Positions 26,414 to 33,706 of a stretch of DNA of 64,000 nucleotides are shown in pieces. Each line of letters begins with the position of its first letter. The first letter of the stretch is position 1. Position numbers and translations under genes: made by a program. The stretch comes from Pelagibacterales bacterium SAG-MED11 (lineage in GTDB: Bacteria; Pseudomonadota; Alphaproteobacteria; Pelagibacterales; Pelagibacteraceae): the NCBI GenBank assembly GCA_014654265.1, contig JACWDI010000002.1, positions 1 through 64,000 on the forward strand, in the 5' to 3' direction. Under the pieces are notes generated by a model that was not told the origin of the DNA, did no database searches, and saw only the letters and a program-made list of their open reading frames with translations.

Positions 26414-27325
26414 TTAATTTTGGAAAAATGAACCCCTAATTCTCAAGAGTTCTCTACTCAAATCTTTGTTTTCTTTGAATGGACGTCTGCCATGTAACCA
26501 AAAATAATTGTTTGCTACAATAGCTGAACCGACTGGTAATTTTGTTATGACTTTATTTTTACTCTCTTCTAAACAATCAGATAATTTTTGCAAAAAATTT
26601 CCTTGAGACATATTTTTTGGTTCAGGAAATTGATCAATATATGAAATTTGAGCTTTGCCATTTTCATCTTTTGAAAATACTGGATGCTCAACTTTATAAT
26701 CTATATTTTTACTTTTTGGAGAAGACCAAACAAAGTTTTCTTTACCCACTGGATCGTTAAATAATTCTTCACAATACTCCCAATCATCTAAGTGAAGCAT
26801 TGCTGTTTCACCACCTTCAACATTTCTTTCTTCAATCTTTGTCATCAAAAGCCAATCGGTTACTTCTTTTACATATGTTCCATCAGTATGAAGATCCATA
26901 TTGGTATAAGCTTTCCTTAAATAAGAGTCACTCTTATCTACATGTTTTACATGAAATCTTGCATAGTACTTTCCTGCCATAGAGTCATGATTGGGGTTAC
27001 CAATTAAATGAGATATCGCAGTGGACAGCTTAACTAAAAAAATATCATCAATATTAGAATTTTTATCTTCTGGACCAATTATAAAACACCCTAATTTTCT
27101 ATCTCTGATAATTTTATTTAATAAAATACTAAGTTTATTTTGAGTTAAGTCATCTAAACTTTTTGCAATTGTAAATCTCGTAAATGGTTTGTACTCAATT
27201 GCTGTTAGATCAAATTTTTTAAAAGGGAAAATTAATTTTTCAATAGTTTCATTTTTAATCTTTATATCGATTATTCTAGGGGAATCTTTATTTGGTAAAA
27301 TTTCAAATCCTGGTATGTCGTTCAT
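26414..27325 (-). CDS. glaH: glutarate 2-hydroxylase GlaH (CsiD family)
   Basis: A 303-residue Fe(II)/2-oxoglutarate dioxygenase that converts glutarate to L-2-hydroxyglutarate, as E. coli CsiD/GlaH does in lysine degradation. The iron ligands are visible: His146 and Asp148 in DLHTDGTY and His278 in WLHGRRPF. The blocks SDSYLRKAYTNMDLH, LHLDDWEYCEELF and ISYIDQFPEPK match CsiD closely from memory. The partner L-2-hydroxyglutarate oxidase (LhgO) is not in the window. It lies between azlD and the ProC homologue, among transporters for amino-acid-like substrates, so glutarate may come from an imported compound or lysine. Confidence 0.88.
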   Translation of the reverse strand: MNDIPGFEILPNKDSPRIIDIKIKNETIEKLIFPFKKFDLTAIEYKPFTRFTIAKSLDDLTQNKLSILLNKIIRDRKLGCFIIGPEDKNSNIDDIFLVKLSTAISHLIGNPNHDSMAGKYYARFHVKHVDKSDSYLRKAYTNMDLHTDGTYVKEVTDWLLMTKIEERNVEGGETAMLHLDDWEYCEELFNDPVGKENFVWSSPKSKNIDYKVEHPVFSKDENGKAQISYIDQFPEPKNMSQGNFLQKLSDCLEESKNKVITKLPVGSAIVANNYFWLHGRRPFKENKDLSRELLRIRGSFFQN

Positions 27326-27366
27326 AATTTAAATAATTTATCCAATTATAACAAGTTTTTAAAGTC

Positions 27367-27702
27367 TTAAAAATAATTATTAATTAAGCTCATTGCAACT
27401 GCTGAAAATACTGTAGGGTAAACAAAGTTTTTTTTTGTAACAAAAAAAATTCCCAAACTCAACAAGACAACTAAAATTCTACTTAAGTAACTTGCATCAG
27501 ATAACGCCCCAACAGGAAATATTATAGTTCGTGCAATAAGTGCTGCTAGTGTTGCGTAAGCTAAACAATTGAACCAACGAAATATTTTTGAAGTTTCTTT
27601 GATTCTAACTGATGACAAAACTCCTAAGAATCTTGATATATAAGTTGCCAGCGAAGTTACAATTATCGATAATAAAATATTAATTGACATTTTTTTCTCC
27701 AA
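27367..27702 (-). CDS. azlD: AzlD-family branched-chain amino acid transport protein
   Basis: A 111-residue, four-helix membrane protein of the AzlD family, the small partner of AzlC. Family-like segments are ATYISRFLGVL and CLAYATLAALIARTI. It overlaps azlC by 23 bp, which is large, and an internal start could shorten it; MSINILLSI (fifth residue) is a candidate. AzlCD is known as an amino acid exporter, for example of branched-chain amino acids and azaleucine. Confidence 0.82.
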   Translation of the reverse strand: MEKKMSINILLSIIVTSLATYISRFLGVLSSVRIKETSKIFRWFNCLAYATLAALIARTIIFPVGALSDASYLSRILVVLLSLGIFFVTKKNFVYPTVFSAVAMSLINNYF

Positions 27703-28384
27703 TTAAATAAGATATTGATCCTGCAATTAATCCACCAAGTAAAATTGACCATTCGGGTGAAAAAAAATAAAAAAATGGACCTAATATTCCTCCAAGTATA
27801 ACTGACAAACTAACTTGAATTGTTTTCATCGCTCCTACCAACATACATGTAAAATAAATTGGATTTAAAATAGCTAAACCCATTAACATATCTTTATTTA
27901 GATAATCAGATAAATAAAAACCAAGAATTGTTGATACAACTGCAACACTCCATGTGGCAGAACCTATGCCTATCCAGAAATCAACTCGATCTTTTTTTTC
28001 AATCGTCTCATAGTTACTTTTCATAATTAACCAAGCTGAGACAGCAATGAAGTGACAAGATAAATAATATTTCCATTTTGGTTGTTTTTCATCCATCATC
28101 AAAGGGAATAAAGAAACTGCCATTGGATAAAGTCTTGCATTAACAAACCAAACTGCAATAAAAATACTTAGTAACGAAGCACCTACTAAAATTGACTCAG
28201 CCATGACTAGTGAGCCTGGCAAAGCATAAATTAACATTGTAGAAAAAATGCTTTCCTGAATATTAAAACCTATATTTTTTAGAAGTGCACCAATAGCAAT
28301 GAAACAGCATCCTAGTGCTATTGCAGGACTATCAGGTTTTAAAATTGATTTAAATCCTTTAAAAAATAATTCTTTTTTGATCAT
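27680..28384 (-). CDS. azlC: AzlC-family permease
   Basis: A 234-residue membrane protein of the AzlC family, forming a secondary amino acid exporter with AzlD. Helices include PAIALGCCFIAIGALLKNIGF, STMLIYALPGSLVMAES and WFVNARLYPMAVSLFP, the last resembling the conserved AzlC NARH/NARL region. It starts 1 bp from the LivF stop. An exporter encoded inside an importer operon may balance uptake of an unwanted amino acid. Confidence 0.83.
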   Translation of the reverse strand: MIKKELFFKGFKSILKPDSPAIALGCCFIAIGALLKNIGFNIQESIFSTMLIYALPGSLVMAESILVGASLLSIFIAVWFVNARLYPMAVSLFPLMMDEKQPKWKYYLSCHFIAVSAWLIMKSNYETIEKKDRVDFWIGIGSATWSVAVVSTILGFYLSDYLNKDMLMGLAILNPIYFTCMLVGAMKTIQVSLSVILGGILGPFFYFFSPEWSILLGGLIAGSISYLIGEKNVN

Positions 28385-29169
28385 TAACCGCCTAAAAATA
28401 AGCGACCTACATCAGGATTATTTAAAAGATCGTCTCCTTTACCAGCTATTGCAGTTTGTCCAGAGACCAAAACATAACCAATATCTGCAAACTCAAGACC
28501 TTTTTTAGCATTCTGCTCTACAAGAATAATAGTTTTTTTTTCATTCTGTTGAAGATCTCTCAAAATTTCAAATACCATATCTATATATCTAGGCTCTAAT
28601 CCAATTGATGGTTCATCAACTAATAAAACTGATGGCTTCATCACTAATGCCCTAGAAATTTCCAACAATCTTCTTTCTCCCCCAGACAATACTTTTGCTG
28701 GTTGATATCTTCTATTTCCTAATCTCTCGTATTTTTGAAGAATTTTTTCTGCTTCTTCATAAGACTCTTCTGTTTTATCTTTAATAAACCCACCCATTAA
28801 TAAATTTTCTTCTACTGTCATATCTGGAAAAACTGAATTATCCTGGAGAATATAGGCTATTCCAACTGATTTGAGTTTCTCAGCAGGAGAAAGATTTGTA
28901 ATTTCTTTTCCATCTATTTCTATTTTTCCAGAAAAAATATTTGTAAATCCATAAATTGAATGGAGTATTGTTGATTTTCCCGCCCCGTTAGGACCTATTA
29001 AACAAAGTGATTGTGCTTTACTTACAAAAAGTTCAAAATTATGAAGTATTTCCATTTTACCATAACCAGCATTGAGATTCTTTATTGTTAAGTGAACATC
29101 ATTAGGAGATAGGTTTTTTAAATCTTCAGCAACAGGAGCTTTACCCAAAACTTCATATTGATTTGACAT
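28384..29169 (-). CDS. livF: Liv-type ABC ATPase LivF (second system)
   Basis: A 261-residue ATPase of the LivF type with an N-terminal extension of about 25 residues (APVAEDLKNLSPNDV) before the core. It has Walker A GPNGAGKST, Q-loop ILQDNSVFPDMT, signature LSGGERRLLEISRAL, Walker B VLLVDEPSIGLEP and ends RLFLGG. It abuts the LivG gene and the AzlC gene. It belongs to the second, upstream translocon with the SBP at 33707-34948. Confidence 0.9.
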   Translation of the reverse strand: MSNQYEVLGKAPVAEDLKNLSPNDVHLTIKNLNAGYGKMEILHNFELFVSKAQSLCLIGPNGAGKSTILHSIYGFTNIFSGKIEIDGKEITNLSPAEKLKSVGIAYILQDNSVFPDMTVEENLLMGGFIKDKTEESYEEAEKILQKYERLGNRRYQPAKVLSGGERRLLEISRALVMKPSVLLVDEPSIGLEPRYIDMVFEILRDLQQNEKKTIILVEQNAKKGLEFADIGYVLVSGQTAIAGKGDDLLNNPDVGRLFLGG

Positions 29170-29909
29170 TATTGTGCTCCCAAATAAGCATCGATAACAC
29201 GCTTATCATTTTTAATTTCATCTGGTGATCCATTTGCAAGCATCTTACCATGTGCTAAGCAAAAAATATCTTCTGCTAACTGCATAATTACTTTCATATT
29301 ATGTTCGATAACTAAAAGTGTAATACCAAAATCTTGATTAACTTTAATTAATCTATCTATAATTCCATTTATTAAAGTAGGATTGATACCAGCAGTTGGT
29401 TCATCTAATAGCAACATCTCAGGTTCATTCATAAGTGCCATTGCTAATTCTAATAATTTTTGTTGTCCAAAAGATAAATCGCCAGCTCTTAAGTTTCTTT
29501 TTTGATACAATCCAACAAAATTTAATAAATTTTCTGCCTTTTCTGTTAAGTCTTTTGGAATTTTTGAAAAAATTGTAAATAAGCTTGCGTCACTTCCTTT
29601 ATGACTAATAAGCATATTCTCTACACAATTTAATTTGCCATAAATTCTAGTTTGTTGAAATGTTCTTAATAAACCAAGTTTTGCTATTACTGGAACAGGT
29701 AATTCTGATACTTCTTTCTCATTAAATTTAATTGATCCGTTATCGATTGGATAAGTGCCGACAATAGAATTAAATAAAGTTGTTTTACCTGAACCATTTG
29801 GTCCTATTAGACCAACAATTTTTCCTTTCTCAACTTTCATTGAAATATCAACATTGGCTTTTACACCACCAAATGATTTACTGACATTACTAACTTCTAA
29901 AATACTCAT
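29169..29909 (-). CDS. livG: Liv-type ABC ATPase LivG (second system)
   Basis: A 246-residue LivG-type ATPase. It has Walker A GPNGSGKTT, the LivG segment LLRTFQQTRIYGKLNCVENML, signature LSFGQQKLLELAMAL (F in place of the usual second G, as in many LivG proteins) and Walker B MLLLDEPTAGINP. It overlaps livM by 4 bp and livF by 1 bp, indicating a single translationally coupled unit. Confidence 0.9.
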   Translation of the reverse strand: MSILEVSNVSKSFGGVKANVDISMKVEKGKIVGLIGPNGSGKTTLFNSIVGTYPIDNGSIKFNEKEVSELPVPVIAKLGLLRTFQQTRIYGKLNCVENMLISHKGSDASLFTIFSKIPKDLTEKAENLLNFVGLYQKRNLRAGDLSFGQQKLLELAMALMNEPEMLLLDEPTAGINPTLINGIIDRLIKVNQDFGITLLVIEHNMKVIMQLAEDIFCLAHGKMLANGSPDEIKNDKRVIDAYLGAQ

Positions 29910-30955
29910 TTTAATTCTACCTGTGCTTTTCGATCTGCTTCATCAACTACTTCCCCAAATCTCTCTGGATATTTCTCTCTTAACCATCCCATGATTCCTT
30001 CCGGGAAATAAATTACAATTACAACTATAAGAACTCCTAGTGCAACGTATTGCCAACCTAAGAAGAATGTCCAAAAACCTTCTTTGAAGATATGAAATAC
30101 AGTTGCTCCAATAACAGGTCCCCATAAAGTTCCTTTTCCACCTAAGATAGCCATCAAGACCATGAACACTCCCATCTCTCTTCCATCAAATGCAACATCA
30201 GTTGAATCTATATAACCAACTAGACCACCCATAATTCCTCCAGCTAATCCACAAAAGAAAGCAGATATCATCCAACCAATAATTTTATATTTCATTGTTT
30301 GAATTCCCATTGCCTCAGCTTTGTCTTCATTGTCTCTTATTGCATTTAGTATTAATTTAAATCTTGTTGAATAAATTGATTTGACTGTAATAAAAGTCAA
30401 AACAACTGCCATGAAACTCAAGAAGTAAAAGAATTCACCTCTTGCTTCTAAGCTTCCTACATCTGGGAAAGGTGGAGTTGTAAAACCTTGTCCAGCTCCT
30501 ATAATTTCTATACCACCTGAAATCTCACCAGCTGCAACTCCTAAACCCAATGTACAAATTGCAAAGTAATGGCCTCTTAATCCTAAAATTGAGTAACCAA
30601 TTAAACCAGCAACAATTGTTGGGATTACTGCAGCAACAACAAGACCCATAGCCATTCCTTGAAAAAATTGAGTTGGAGTATGCACAAATGTTTTCTCACC
30701 ACCACTTTCAGTCCATTCAGCTAGTGGAAAAAACATTCCTACTTGAACTGATGCACAAAGGTACATCCCAAGTCCATAAAACAAAATATTTCCAAAGGTA
30801 TTGTAGCCCATTTCCCCACCTTGAATATTCCACGTAAGAGCTAATACAATCAAAACACAAAGTATCGATAATTGAACTTTAAATGCAGGAAAAATAAATG
30901 GTGCTGCTATTCCAAAAACTAATATTGCTGCGTATAAAATAATATTTTTACTCAT
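29906..30955 (-). CDS. livM: Liv-type ABC permease LivM (second system)
   Basis: A 349-residue LivM-family permease. Motifs are LTWNIQGGEMGYNTFGNILFYGLG near the N-terminus, LGLRGHYFAICTLGLGVAAGE and the coupling loop LNAIRDNEDKAEAMGIQTMK. A hydrophilic loop (about residues 75-95, PLAEWTESGGEKT) faces the periplasm. The start overlaps the secreted-protein gene's stop by 1 bp. It pairs with the LivH at 32751-33644, from which it is separated by two genes for exported proteins. Confidence 0.9.
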   Translation of the reverse strand: MSKNIILYAAILVFGIAAPFIFPAFKVQLSILCVLIVLALTWNIQGGEMGYNTFGNILFYGLGMYLCASVQVGMFFPLAEWTESGGEKTFVHTPTQFFQGMAMGLVVAAVIPTIVAGLIGYSILGLRGHYFAICTLGLGVAAGEISGGIEIIGAGQGFTTPPFPDVGSLEARGEFFYFLSFMAVVLTFITVKSIYSTRFKLILNAIRDNEDKAEAMGIQTMKYKIIGWMISAFFCGLAGGIMGGLVGYIDSTDVAFDGREMGVFMVLMAILGGKGTLWGPVIGATVFHIFKEGFWTFFLGWQYVALGVLIVVIVIYFPEGIMGWLREKYPERFGEVVDEADRKAQVELK

Positions 30956-31575
30956 TATTTCCTTGATACTAATTTTGTAAAACCTTTATTGGGACAATAA
31001 GTATAGTCGTTATCATCTATTACTTTTCCTGATCTTTTTCCACCCATAACAGTAAGCTGCCACCTGAAAGTAAGACATTTTTTTTCATCACCTAATTTTT
31101 TAATAGTCAGTGTCTTTTTCATCCCAGTTCTTTTGCTAGTAGAGCTACCACCTGATTTTTTTTTCGGCCAGTTATAAGCTGAAAAGAAATCACGAGTTTC
31201 TCCCTCTTTCCAAATTCCTAGTGGGAATTTACAGCCATTATCTATTGCAACAACAACTCCTCTTTTTCTTTTCCTACTGTCCCACACTCTTCCCAAGCAT
31301 TGACCATTATTAGTTATTGTAAAGAGCTGTATTTTAGAACCTCTTTTTCTCTCATAAACTTTAATTGTCTTTCCTGTTATCTCATTTTTCCAGTCAATAG
31401 GACCTGCGACTTTTAATTTTCCATTATGTTGCTTATTATTCACCTCATAAAATTTCAATTCACTTGAACCAGTCGATGGTATCCCCAGCCATAATTCAAT
31501 TGGTATAAATCTTTCATTTCCTATAGATAAATTTGGAAATGTTAACAATAATATCATTAGTAATATTTTCCTCAT
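30955..31575 (-). CDS. secreted protein of unknown function in the second Liv operon
   Basis: A 206-residue protein I do not recognise. A signal peptide (MRKILLMILLLTFPNLSIG) is followed by a basic, beta-rich mature region with four Cys (NNGQCLGRVW, DNGCKFPLG, KKCLTFRWQ, DYTYCPNKG), suggesting two disulfides. There is a Lys/Ser-rich linker near residue 140 (KKKSGGSSTSKR). No catalytic motif is evident. Its ATG overlaps the TGA of the livH tail remnant (ATGA), the same junction seen between livH and the hydrolase, so it was probably once the gene directly after livH. A role in capturing or preparing the Liv substrate is a guess. Confidence 0.6.
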   Translation of the reverse strand: MRKILLMILLLTFPNLSIGNERFIPIELWLGIPSTGSSELKFYEVNNKQHNGKLKVAGPIDWKNEITGKTIKVYERKRGSKIQLFTITNNGQCLGRVWDSRKRKRGVVVAIDNGCKFPLGIWKEGETRDFFSAYNWPKKKSGGSSTSKRTGMKKTLTIKKLGDEKKCLTFRWQLTVMGGKRSGKVIDDNDYTYCPNKGFTKLVSRK

Positions 31576-31628
31576 TTTAGGTACTCTCTTTTTCTTGATA
31601 ATTTAAATCTTCTATAAACCAAAATTAA
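31572..31628 (-). repeat. 57-bp imperfect direct repeat, copy A (livH-tail remnant)
   Basis: Aligned base by base with copy B at 32751-32807, 49 of 57 positions agree. Of the eight differences, all but one (AAA versus AGA, Lys/Arg) are synonymous in the livH frame. The two copies flank the secreted hydrolase gene. Confidence 0.9.
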
Positions 31629-31643
31629 ATTATTTTTATTCAT
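31572..31643 (-). pseudogene. livH 3'-end remnant (duplicated C-terminal tail)
   Basis: In the gap between the hydrolase stop and the next gene, the minus strand reads MNKNNLILVYRRFKLSRKRE then YLK-stop. The last 18 residues match the end of LivH (LILVYRRFKLSKKREYLK) with one Lys/Arg change. It is too short to be a permease and has no helix bundle. It is either a scar of a second livH copy or a short peptide still translated as the coupling leader for the next gene. Confidence 0.85.
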
Positions 31644-31647
31644 AATA

Positions 31648-32754
31648 TTATAATTTTTTCGCTATAAATTTTTTGATGTCCTCTAGATAAGGCGTAAAAC
31701 ACATATCAGATGCAATATTGTGTCCAGCAGCTTTTTTTTTCATTTCAGCTTTTTCTTTAGGATCTACTACAGTCCAAGCTTTCGATTTATGGCCGTAATC
31801 CCAATTATGCTTTATTTTCCAACCACTGTTCATTCTATATTTTATTTTGCATTCTACTCCATTAATTATAAATTCCTTTCCATTTGGACTGTTGTGAACT
31901 GGAAGTTCAACCCATTCAGCACCAGGCTTATCTCCAATCCACCTCATATAACTTGAAATTCCTAAATAGCTACTTGCTCCATCCATTTCTCCATGGAAAG
32001 TTAAAGCGTCTAATTTGTCTGCACCTCTTATTTCATCTAACTGAAACTCTCTCATTAAATCATTATCAATATTATCCCAACAATTCGGATTAAGAGAAAT
32101 TGCAGCATTATAAACTTCTGGAAACACAGCCTCCATTCTTAAACTTCCAATACCCCCACATGAATGGCCTGAAATAAAAAGTTGGTTTCTTGGTGTTCCT
32201 TTTTCAACAAATATATCCGCAATTGCACTATTTATTGCTGCTCTATTTTTTAAAGGAAAATTACTAACATATTCTGGAACTTGTAAAATATCATCTTTAG
32301 AGGTTTTTACTTTTTTTATATAAGTTGGTGGTCCCCACATACATTTCCAATATGGTGGAGTAAAATATAATTTTTTACCCTTATACATATGCTCCCCTTT
32401 TACACATTTGTTTTCATGTGTATAAAGACCAGCTTTCCATAATTCCATATTAATCCAAACAACTAATTCTTTACCATCTATAATTGTTCCTGAAAGTTGG
32501 GCTAATACACTTTGCATACTATTATTTTTTTGAATACAAAAACGAGAACCTTTTTTTACATGCCATGATCCACGATTAAAAACCATAATTATTTTATCTT
32601 GAGGATTTTCAATGTCATAACCTTCAATAAATTTACCTTTGCCGTCCTTATAGTATAAAAATCCACTTTTCTTTATTTCACGACCTTCGCAAGCAAAAGC
32701 TGTAGATGACACAACCACTGAAAACAAAATTAAAAGTATAATTTTTCTTATCAT
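31648..32754 (-). CDS. secreted alpha/beta-hydrolase-like protein in the second Liv operon
   Basis: A 368-residue protein with a signal peptide (IRKIILLILFSVVVSSTAFA). The motif FISGHSCGGIGSLRMEA is a serine-hydrolase nucleophile elbow of the feruloyl-esterase/PHB-depolymerase style (G-H-S-x-G-G). An Asp in FHGEMDGASSY and a His in KHNWDYGHKSK could complete a triad. Several Cys are present in the mature protein. It starts on the livH stop (ATGA overlap) and is flanked by the 57-bp livH-tail repeat, as if inserted there. It may release a Liv-transported product from a larger periplasmic substrate; that is inference and the substrate is unknown. Confidence 0.68.
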   Translation of the reverse strand: MIRKIILLILFSVVVSSTAFACEGREIKKSGFLYYKDGKGKFIEGYDIENPQDKIIMVFNRGSWHVKKGSRFCIQKNNSMQSVLAQLSGTIIDGKELVVWINMELWKAGLYTHENKCVKGEHMYKGKKLYFTPPYWKCMWGPPTYIKKVKTSKDDILQVPEYVSNFPLKNRAAINSAIADIFVEKGTPRNQLFISGHSCGGIGSLRMEAVFPEVYNAAISLNPNCWDNIDNDLMREFQLDEIRGADKLDALTFHGEMDGASSYLGISSYMRWIGDKPGAEWVELPVHNSPNGKEFIINGVECKIKYRMNSGWKIKHNWDYGHKSKAWTVVDPKEKAEMKKKAAGHNIASDMCFTPYLEDIKKFIAKKL

Positions 32755-32807
32755 TTTAAATATTCTCTTTTTTTTGATAATTTAAAGCGTCTATAAACTA
32801 ATATTAA
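32751..32807 (-). repeat. 57-bp imperfect direct repeat, copy B (true livH 3' end)
   Basis: The 3' end of intact livH, coding LILVYRRFKLSKKREYLK and the stop that overlaps the hydrolase ATG. It matches copy A (31572-31628) at 49 of 57 positions, including the ATGA overlap itself. Confidence 0.9.
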
Positions 32808-33644
32808 TACTAATAATAAAAACACAGATCCAATTCTAAACTCTGTTCCTAAAATATAATCAGCAAATTCTTCAAAAACTCCTAATCCCATTCCTGACAT
32901 TGCAACACCTGGTAGATTTCCTAATCCTGCAACAATAACAATCATAAAAGATCTAATAGTATAAGGTAATCCCATATAAGGATGAATTGTAAAAGTAATT
33001 GATATTAAAGCTCCAGCTACCCCACATAATGCTGCATTAATACCAAATGTTGCAGCATAAACTTTTTCTGTATCAACACCTAAAATCTTTGCTGCTCGAG
33101 CGTTTTGAGCAGTAGCTCTAATTGCTCTACCAAGCTTAGATTTCTTCATATAAATAACCAAACCTATTGCAAAAATAATACTAATGAATGCTGAAAATAT
33201 TTTAGAATTCGGTAATGTCACAGAATTATCAAATAACATTGTTGTTCCATAGCCAGAGTTTGCAAGAACAACATCAGCACCGAATGCAAAGTTCATTAAC
33301 TGCATAAATAAAATACTTATCCCAAATGTTGCTAGAATTGAGATAAATAAATCTCTATCCACTACTTTATTAATAACTAATTTGTAAATTCCAACTCCGA
33401 CAAAATACATTATAAATGGTGAAACAATCACTCCCCACGCTGGATGAATTCCCCAAAGATACATAAAGTAAGCAATGTACCCACCTAAAATAACTAAGTC
33501 TCCTTGAGCAATATTTATAATATTCATTACCCCCCATTGAAGAGCCATTCCATAAGCAATCAATGCAAATAAAATTCCTAACAACACACCGTCAAGCGTT
33601 GCTTGTAAAGTGAGCATAGGAACTTGGAATATTAAAAAATCCAT
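32751..33644 (-). CDS. livH: Liv-type ABC permease LivH (second system)
   Basis: A 297-residue LivH-family permease. Motifs are GILFALIAYGMALQWGVMNIINIAQGDLVILGGY, the coupling loop IRATAQNARAAKILGVDTEK and IVIVAGLGNLPGVAMSGMGLGVFEEF. A hairpin terminator lies between it and the SBP gene upstream. Its last 18 codons are repeated downstream of the hydrolase gene. The basic tail YRRFKLSKKREYLK is the normal cytoplasmic end. Confidence 0.92.
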   Translation of the reverse strand: MDFLIFQVPMLTLQATLDGVLLGILFALIAYGMALQWGVMNIINIAQGDLVILGGYIAYFMYLWGIHPAWGVIVSPFIMYFVGVGIYKLVINKVVDRDLFISILATFGISILFMQLMNFAFGADVVLANSGYGTTMLFDNSVTLPNSKIFSAFISIIFAIGLVIYMKKSKLGRAIRATAQNARAAKILGVDTEKVYAATFGINAALCGVAGALISITFTIHPYMGLPYTIRSFMIVIVAGLGNLPGVAMSGMGLGVFEEFADYILGTEFRIGSVFLLLVLILVYRRFKLSKKREYLK

Positions 33645-33665
33645 AATTTAGATACTGTTATAAAA

Positions 33666-33693
33666 AAATGCCCCCTAGAATTAGGGGGCATTT
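33666..33693 (-). terminator. strong hairpin between the second Liv SBP and livH
   Basis: A perfect 12-bp stem (AAATGCCCCCTA / TAGGGGGCATTT) with a 4-nt loop, followed on the minus strand by a run of T (TTTTTTTATAA including stem bases). It lies 14 bp after the SBP stop and upstream of the permease genes, so the transport genes are transcribed by readthrough or from an unseen promoter. Confidence 0.87.
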
Positions 33694-33706
33694 CAAATAT
33701 TAGATA

